Positions 26,270-30,149 of a DNA stretch of 30,149 bases are shown here, in pieces (positions within the stretch are counted from its first letter, which is position 1; each line of letters begins with the position of its first letter). The notes below the pieces were generated by a model. It saw nothing but the letters and a program-made list of their open reading frames with translations. It was not told where the DNA came from and searched no databases. A program made the position numbers and the translations under genes. Source of the DNA: DATKFM01 sp046154965 (GTDB lineage Bacteria > Pseudomonadota > Alphaproteobacteria > Dongiales > Dongiaceae). The DNA lies in contig JBJXDY010000108.1 in assembly GCA_046154965.1 (NCBI GenBank), positions 1-30,149 on the forward strand, written 5' to 3'.

Positions 26270-27466
26270 ATGGACCTGATCATCGAGCCTGCGGCTGGAG
26301 TGGGATTGCAGCGGCGGGCGGAGGTTGTCGAGCGCAAGGGTGCGGGCCATCCCGATTCGATCTGCGATTCGATTGCCGAGGCGGCCAGCTTGGCGCTTTG
26401 CCGGTGGTATTCGGACCGCTTCGGTCAGGTACTGCATCATAATCTCGACAAGGTGCTCCTGAGGGGCGGGGCGGCACGGCCTGCTTTCGGCGGCGGCGAG
26501 GTGACGGAGCCGATTGAGATCTATTTCGGCGGCCGAGCGACAGCAGTCTATGGCGGCGTACAGGTTCCCGTGGAGGCGCTGATCATTGAAGCCTGCCGAA
26601 GCTGGTTCCGTGAAAACATGCGGGCCGTCGACGTCGATCGCCATCTAAGGATCAAATGTCTGGTCCGGCCCGGCTCGGCAGACCTCACCGAACTTTTCAT
26701 GCGCCGATACGAGCGGGAAACGCCGAGAGCGAACGATACGTCCTGCGGTGTCGGCTTTTGGCCGCTGACGGCCGCCGAGCAAACGGTGCTGCGGATCGAT
26801 CAGGCGCTGACCGGAGCGGCGGCGCATGGCGCCTGTCCGGCCCTCGGCGAGGATATCAAGATCATGGCGGTGCGGTTGGATGAGCGGTTGGTGTTGACAA
26901 TTGCGGCCGCCATGATTGACCGGGCGCTAGCCGATCTTGACGGCTATATGGCGGCGAAGCAGACGGTCAATGACCGCGTCGCCGCTGCGGTGGGTGCTGG
27001 CGGTACCGCAATGGATATCGCAGTCAATGCCGCGGACGACCTGGCGCGCCGGTCGGTCTATCTCACGGTGACCGGCACCTCAGCCGAGGCCGGTGATGAC
27101 GGCGAGGTAGGGCGCGGAAACCGCGCTAACGGTCTGATTACGCCCTACCGGCCGATGACGATGGAGGCGGTCGCCGGCAAGAACCCGGTCAGTCACGTGG
27201 GCAAGATCTACAATATTGCGGCAAACCGCATGGCCCGGGCAGTCCATGACGCCTATCCCGATCTTGGTGGGGTTGGTTGCCTTCTGGTCAGCCGTATTGG
27301 TGCGCCGATCGACGATCCGCAGCTTGTCCATGTATGGTTCGATGGCCAGCCGACTCCGGCGGCGCACATACGCCGTATCGTCGACGAGGAGCTCGCAGGA
27401 CTGCCTCGGCTTTCGCGGGAACTCGCCGGTTTAGCCGCGTCAAGAGCGAAGGAGCGGCAGCCATGA
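26270..27466 (+). CDS. S-adenosylmethionine synthetase, archaeal type
   Basis: Makes S-adenosylmethionine from methionine and ATP. The 398-residue protein belongs to the archaeal (type II, PF01941-like) family rather than bacterial MetK. Diagnostic motifs are ERKGAGHPDSICDSIAE (21-37) and the long GRGNRANGLITPYRPMTMEA / GKNPVSHVGKIYN region (281-315). Such enzymes are rare in bacteria and usually supplement the normal MetK. The gene overlaps the methyltransferase gene pcm by four bases (ATGA), which suggests dedicated supply of the methyl donor to protein repair. Its composition matches the neighbours, so if acquired from archaea it was not recent. Confidence 0.93.
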   Translation: MDLIIEPAAGVGLQRRAEVVERKGAGHPDSICDSIAEAASLALCRWYSDRFGQVLHHNLDKVLLRGGAARPAFGGGEVTEPIEIYFGGRATAVYGGVQVPVEALIIEACRSWFRENMRAVDVDRHLRIKCLVRPGSADLTELFMRRYERETPRANDTSCGVGFWPLTAAEQTVLRIDQALTGAAAHGACPALGEDIKIMAVRLDERLVLTIAAAMIDRALADLDGYMAAKQTVNDRVAAAVGAGGTAMDIAVNAADDLARRSVYLTVTGTSAEAGDDGEVGRGNRANGLITPYRPMTMEAVAGKNPVSHVGKIYNIAANRMARAVHDAYPDLGGVGCLLVSRIGAPIDDPQLVHVWFDGQPTPAAHIRRIVDEELAGLPRLSRELAGLAASRAKERQP

Positions 27467-28149
27467 ACCTCGACGAATACGCCAAGCAGCGGAAGCAGCT
27501 ACTCGCGGAAATCGCCGAGGACATGGTTGCAACCGCCGACTTAACTGGCCGCAGTGCTCTCAGTGAAAGAGTCGCAAGAACCATTGCCGAAGTGCCCCGC
27601 CATGAATTCGTGACCGAGGCAGAAACGCTGTACGCCTACTACAATACCGCCTTACCGATCGGCTGCGGCCAGACGATCTCTCAGCCCTTCATCGTCGCGC
27701 TAATGACGGATCTGTTGGATCCGGCGCTCGAGCATGAAGTGCTGGAGGTTGGCACCGGGTCTGGCTATCAGGCGGCTGTGCTGTCCCGGCTGGTACATAG
27801 CGTGTACAGCATCGAAGTGATTCCCGATCTTGCCGACCTGGCCCGGAGCAAATTGCACCGGCTCGGCTATCAGAACGTTTGCGTCAAGGCAGGCGATGGC
27901 GCCGCCGGATGGCCGGAGCACGCGCCCTATGATGGCATTGTCGTAACGGCGGCGGCAACCGAACTGCCGCCTGCTCTCGTGGAACAGCTGAAGCCTGGCG
28001 GGCGTATGGTGATCCCTTTGGGCAACACCGCGCGTTACCAGGAGTTGACGCTGGTGACGAAGTCCGCGACCGGCGAAGTGCGGGATCGGCCGGTCCTGCC
28101 GGTCGCCTTTGTGCCATTGGTCAGTGGCGTGCCAGCAAAGGGCGAATAG
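27463..28149 (+). CDS. pcm: Protein-L-isoaspartate O-methyltransferase
   Basis: Repairs aged proteins by methylating isoaspartyl residues with S-adenosylmethionine. The 228 residues hold the PCMT segments GQTISQP (69-75), the cofactor-binding EVGTGSGYQAAVLS (95-108), SIEVIPDLA near 116-124, a DGIVVTAAA stretch, and LKPGGRMVIPLG (176-187). The ATG at 27463 overlaps the stop of the synthetase gene by four bases, and a GAAGGAG ribosome-binding site lies just ahead. It ends 29 bases inside the convergent kinase gene. Isoaspartate accumulates in non-growing cells, so the role fits long-term persistence. Confidence 0.94.
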   Translation: MNLDEYAKQRKQLLAEIAEDMVATADLTGRSALSERVARTIAEVPRHEFVTEAETLYAYYNTALPIGCGQTISQPFIVALMTDLLDPALEHEVLEVGTGSGYQAAVLSRLVHSVYSIEVIPDLADLARSKLHRLGYQNVCVKAGDGAAGWPEHAPYDGIVVTAAATELPPALVEQLKPGGRMVIPLGNTARYQELTLVTKSATGEVRDRPVLPVAFVPLVSGVPAKGE

Positions 28150-29683
28150 CCGCCCAACCTCTTTCGCAAACGTCGCTCGCGGCCCCGCTGGCGTCCACGC
28201 GCGACCAACTCATCCGCCCGATGTCATATGTCTGCTGCCGGTGGACCACCTCGACAGTGGCATCGGACGCGTCTGCCTGGCGCTCCTCTACACGCCGTTC
28301 CATGATCGGCAGTGGCGCTTCGAGCCACAAGCCGATGAAGGGGACATTGTGCCGCGCAGCGATGCCTTCAATGAAAGTTCGTTCAGGTTCACGCGCGAAA
28401 ACCGCGTCGACAATGGCACCATGGCCGCTGGCAAGCATCGCCTCAGCCTCGGCGAACAGAGCGTCATAGACGCGCTGCGTCATCTGCTCGCCATATGCCG
28501 CGGCAGGTAGCCTCGCCGTGAGAGGCTGCCCGGCCAATCGCTTGCGCAGCACATCGGTGCGGAGAACGCGGGCGCCGGGCGAAGCGCCGATTCGGGGGGC
28601 GAGCTCATAAGCCAATGTCGTCTTACCTGTACCGCTAAGGCCGCCGATAGCGATCAAGATTGGCTTGACAGGTTGGACGAACGCGATTGCGTGCCGCAGA
28701 TACTGCCTTGCCTCGTCGGCCATGCGGCGCTGTACATCCGAATCGGTTTCGAGCTTGGCAGCCGCCGCCGTCACGTGGGCTCTCACGGTGGCTCGCATGG
28801 AAAGAAACAGCGGAATGGCCGGAAGTCCGGCTCTCTCATCCGCTAAATCGAGGTAGCGGTTGAAGACGGCGTTCGCCAGTGGCCGCAGTTGCCGTTCCTC
28901 GAGGTCCATCAGCAGAAAGGCGAGATCATAAAGCACATCGATGCAGGCAAGTTCTCGGCTGAACTCTATGCAGTCGAACAGAACCGGCCGGCCGCCGATC
29001 AGGCATACGTTGCGCAGATGCAAATCGCCATGGCAGAGGCGCACATGCCCTTGCGTGCGGCGCCGGTTCAGCAGATCCCCGACCTTCGCCAATGATTTCT
29101 CTGAAAGGTCCTTGAGGCGCTCGATTGGCGCGCGACCGAATATGGCGGGGGAGTGGATTGAGAGGTTCGCCAGGTTTCCGGCGATGACACTGGCAACCGC
29201 GTCCGCGCCGCCGGCCGTCTTGTCCACTTCCGCCATTTGGTGGAAGCGCACTATTTCTTCGGTCAAATCAAGCATTTGGTTAAGGGTCAGCATTTGCCGC
29301 TGTGCCAGCCTGTCGAACAACAGATCGTCGTCGAAACGTCGCATCACGACGACCCAGTCGACAGCAGTTCCATCGCCGTCGAACTGCAGGGAACCTCGGG
29401 CATTCCGGCAGATCGGCGATGCCCGCAGGTAAATCTCCGGGGCGGTCCGCCGATTGAGGCTGACCTCCGCCTCGCAAGCGCGCCTCCTCGCTTCCACAGT
29501 CGAGTAGTCGAGATAGGAGTAGCGGACTGCGCGTTTTAGCTTGTAGGCGGTATCGCCGGCGAGAAAGACGATGGAGGCATGTGTGTTGATTCTTTGTACC
29601 GCATTCCCGCCATGGTTGGCGGGCTCGGCGAGGAATTCGATAACATGCGTTTGAGAGTCCCGCTCCATGATCACGATCAACAT
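28121..29683 (-). CDS. APH-like kinase fused to a P-loop (AAA_33) kinase domain
   Basis: A 520-residue two-domain protein. The N-terminal half (about 15-330) is an aminoglycoside-phosphotransferase-like fold with the catalytic loop LCHGDLHLRN (216-225; D220) and a metal-binding LFDCIEF (D237). The C-terminal half (about 340-515) is a P-loop kinase with GGLSGTGKTT (347-356), LRTDVLRK at about 374-381 and an IVDAVF segment, as in zeta-toxin-like or gluconate-kinase-like AAA_33 proteins. Substrates are unknown; nothing points to antibiotic resistance. The architecture equals that of M. tuberculosis Rv2004c, a DosR-regulon protein. The start could be at 29683 or at M6 (29668); neither has a good ribosome-binding site, and an FNR-like box covers both. 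Confidence 0.88.
   Translation of the reverse strand: MLIVIMERDSQTHVIEFLAEPANHGGNAVQRINTHASIVFLAGDTAYKLKRAVRYSYLDYSTVEARRRACEAEVSLNRRTAPEIYLRASPICRNARGSLQFDGDGTAVDWVVVMRRFDDDLLFDRLAQRQMLTLNQMLDLTEEIVRFHQMAEVDKTAGGADAVASVIAGNLANLSIHSPAIFGRAPIERLKDLSEKSLAKVGDLLNRRRTQGHVRLCHGDLHLRNVCLIGGRPVLFDCIEFSRELACIDVLYDLAFLLMDLEERQLRPLANAVFNRYLDLADERAGLPAIPLFLSMRATVRAHVTAAAAKLETDSDVQRRMADEARQYLRHAIAFVQPVKPILIAIGGLSGTGKTTLAYELAPRIGASPGARVLRTDVLRKRLAGQPLTARLPAAAYGEQMTQRVYDALFAEAEAMLASGHGAIVDAVFAREPERTFIEGIAARHNVPFIGLWLEAPLPIMERRVEERQADASDATVEVVHRQQTYDIGRMSWSRVDASGAASDVCERGWAAIRPLLARH
29667..29680 (-). promoter_or_regulatory. FNR-like box overlapping the kinase start codons
   Basis: ATGATCACGATCAA matches TTGAT-N4-ATCAA in nine of ten defined bases. 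It covers both candidate start codons of the kinase gene (29683 and 29668), so it could not activate a transcript encoding the whole protein from the usual position. It may repress, or may be a chance result of the codons for Leu-Ile-Val-Ile-Met. Confidence 0.3.
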
Positions 29684-29872
29684 AGGCTGTATTGTGGCTT
29701 GGGATTAGTAGCTTGTGGATTCGAGCGGCAATTGCTCGTCCGGTGTCGTGAGGCTCGAACGCTAGTCATCGCCGGCGACAACGGCAGCAATAACGTCGGC
29801 GCCGCTGGCGGCGCCAACGTCCGGTTCAGTGTCCTCAACCGAGCCCTCAGAGATTGCGCCACATCTCGAAAT
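29684..29872. other. Leader region upstream of the kinase, no gene recognised
   Basis: No convincing gene lies here. A 61-codon minus-strand frame (29677-29862, GTG start) and plus-strand frames have low-complexity or shadow-like compositions. The region holds a strong hairpin (29793-29820) and would be the 5' leader of a kinase transcript starting from the FNR-type promoter at 29873-29914. Confidence 0.45.
29793..29820. repeat. GC-rich near-perfect palindrome
   Basis: ACGT, a mismatch, then GGCGCCGC (29798-29805), a TG centre, GCGGCGCC (29808-29815), a mismatch and ACGT. The RNA form would be a very stable hairpin in the leader of the kinase gene. No T-run follows on either strand, so it is not a standard terminator. 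It could affect RNA stability or translation, or be a protein-binding site. Confidence 0.6.
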
Positions 29873-29914
29873 TCATATACAGGACAAAACAGGTAAGGCC
29901 TTGATTCGAATCAA
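29873..29914 (-). promoter_or_regulatory. Perfect FNR box with possible -10 element, directed toward the kinase
   Basis: TTGATTCGAATCAA (29901-29914) is a perfect match to TTGAT-N4-ATCAA and fully palindromic. Reading leftward, TATATG (29879-29874) or TATGAA (29877-29872) lies 21-23 bases further, close to the class II -10 position. Rightward, no -10-like hexamer stands at that distance. Transcription would start near 29866, leaving a leader of about 180 bases before the kinase start. Confidence 0.5.
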
Positions 29915-29922
29915 AGGCGGCA

Positions 29923-29954
29923 GTCGATACAGAAACACTGTCGATACAGAAACA
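29923..29954 (+). repeat. Two 15-bp direct repeats at a probable junction
   Basis: GTCGATACAGAAACA occurs at 29923-29937 and again at 29940-29954, a 17-base period. The second copy abuts the point where the sequence turns into the interior of a substrate-binding protein gene. It may mark a deletion or insertion scar, a small tandem duplication, or an assembly join near the end of the sequence. Confidence 0.85.
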
Positions 29955-30149
29955 AGGGTATTTGCGACGGCTTCGACTGGATGATGCCGCGCCTGGCGGA
30001 CGCCAAGCTGATCGGCGAAGATACCTTCAAGAACGAGGATGCGTCGATCGCCGCCCAGATCACCCGCATCAAGAGCCTGCCGCAGGAGCCCGATGCGATC
30101 ATGCTTTGCCCGATGATGCCGGGCGTGGTCAGCGCCATCAAGCAGATCC
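29945..30149 (+). pseudogene. 5'-truncated ABC substrate-binding protein (branched-chain amino acid type), runs off the window
   Basis: From about 29945 the plus-strand frame reads YRNKGICDGFDWMMPRL, then LIGEDTFKNEDASIAAQITRI and later PDAIMLCPMMPGVVSAIKQI, continuing to the last base. This closely resembles the middle of periplasmic Leu/Ile/Val-binding-type proteins (Peripla_BP_6), usually around residues 180-240. The signal peptide and first lobe are absent: the frame is closed by a stop at 29894 and there is no start codon between. It is therefore a broken gene or a chimeric join. The right-hand part lies outside the window and may be complete. Confidence 0.75.

Noticed and set aside
28121..29683. 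Aminoglycoside resistance gene
   Set aside because: The APH-like domain is fused to a P-loop kinase as in Rv2004c-type proteins; nothing indicates drug modification.
29579..29896. 105-codon plus-strand frame over the kinase start and leader
   Set aside because: Partly antisense to the kinase, no ribosome-binding site and no recognisable domain.

Overview
The window looks like a chromosomal stretch from a GC-rich alphaproteobacterium with a flexible respiratory lifestyle. The evidence is a rhizobial-type haem-lyase gene set (ccmF-ccmH-ccmI), an FnrN/FixK-type oxygen regulator, a DUF3775 protein and generally alphaproteobacterial-looking proteins. I cannot name a genus. No rRNA, tRNA, CRISPR array, prophage or intact insertion sequence was seen.

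Layout. (1) 123-5999, minus strand: a membrane-anchored c-type cytochrome with three haem domains, followed by ccmF, ccmH and ccmI, the last three coupled by 4-base stop/start overlaps. (2) 6000-8204: a 0.6 kb control region, a divergent Crp/Fnr-family regulator with a complete set of candidate Fe-S cysteines, then about 850 bp with no convincing intact gene. (3) 8205-15030, minus strand: acetyl-CoA synthetase-like ligase, 2-oxoacid dehydrogenase E1-alpha, E1-beta, E2 and a small acyl carrier protein, all joined by 4-base overlaps; then an 8-bp tandem repeat and a YkuD L,D-transpeptidase. (4) 15208-16536, plus strand: malic enzyme. (5) 16533-21931, minus strand: groEL, archease and rtcB, then nicotinate phosphoribosyltransferase and a DUF3775 protein. 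(6) 22119-28149, plus strand: tandem universal stress protein, PolX, a small unknown protein, a ribosome-hibernation factor fused to a cold-shock domain, a second universal stress protein, an archaeal-type S-adenosylmethionine synthetase and an L-isoaspartate methyltransferase. (7) 28121-29683, minus strand: an APH-like plus P-loop kinase fusion. (8) The right edge holds a perfect FNR-type palindrome, a short direct repeat and the 5'-truncated remnant of an ABC substrate-binding protein that runs off the end.

How it may work together. The content reads as a low-oxygen persistence island: electron transport and its assembly, acetyl-CoA/pyruvate/malate metabolism, NAD salvage, RNA repair, protein folding and repair, ribosome hibernation, DNA repair and stress proteins next to an oxygen-sensing regulator. 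Several gene types (RtcB, a second nicotinate phosphoribosyltransferase, universal stress proteins, the APH/P-loop kinase fusion) also occur in the Mycobacterium tuberculosis DosR dormancy regulon. FNR-like sites (TTGAT-N4-ATCAA variants) lie ahead of several operons. The two best sit at the class II activation spacing from a -10 box, before the universal stress protein (22056-22097) and before pncB (18384-18425, inside the end of rtcB). That the island is one regulon is an inference from these sites and the gene content.
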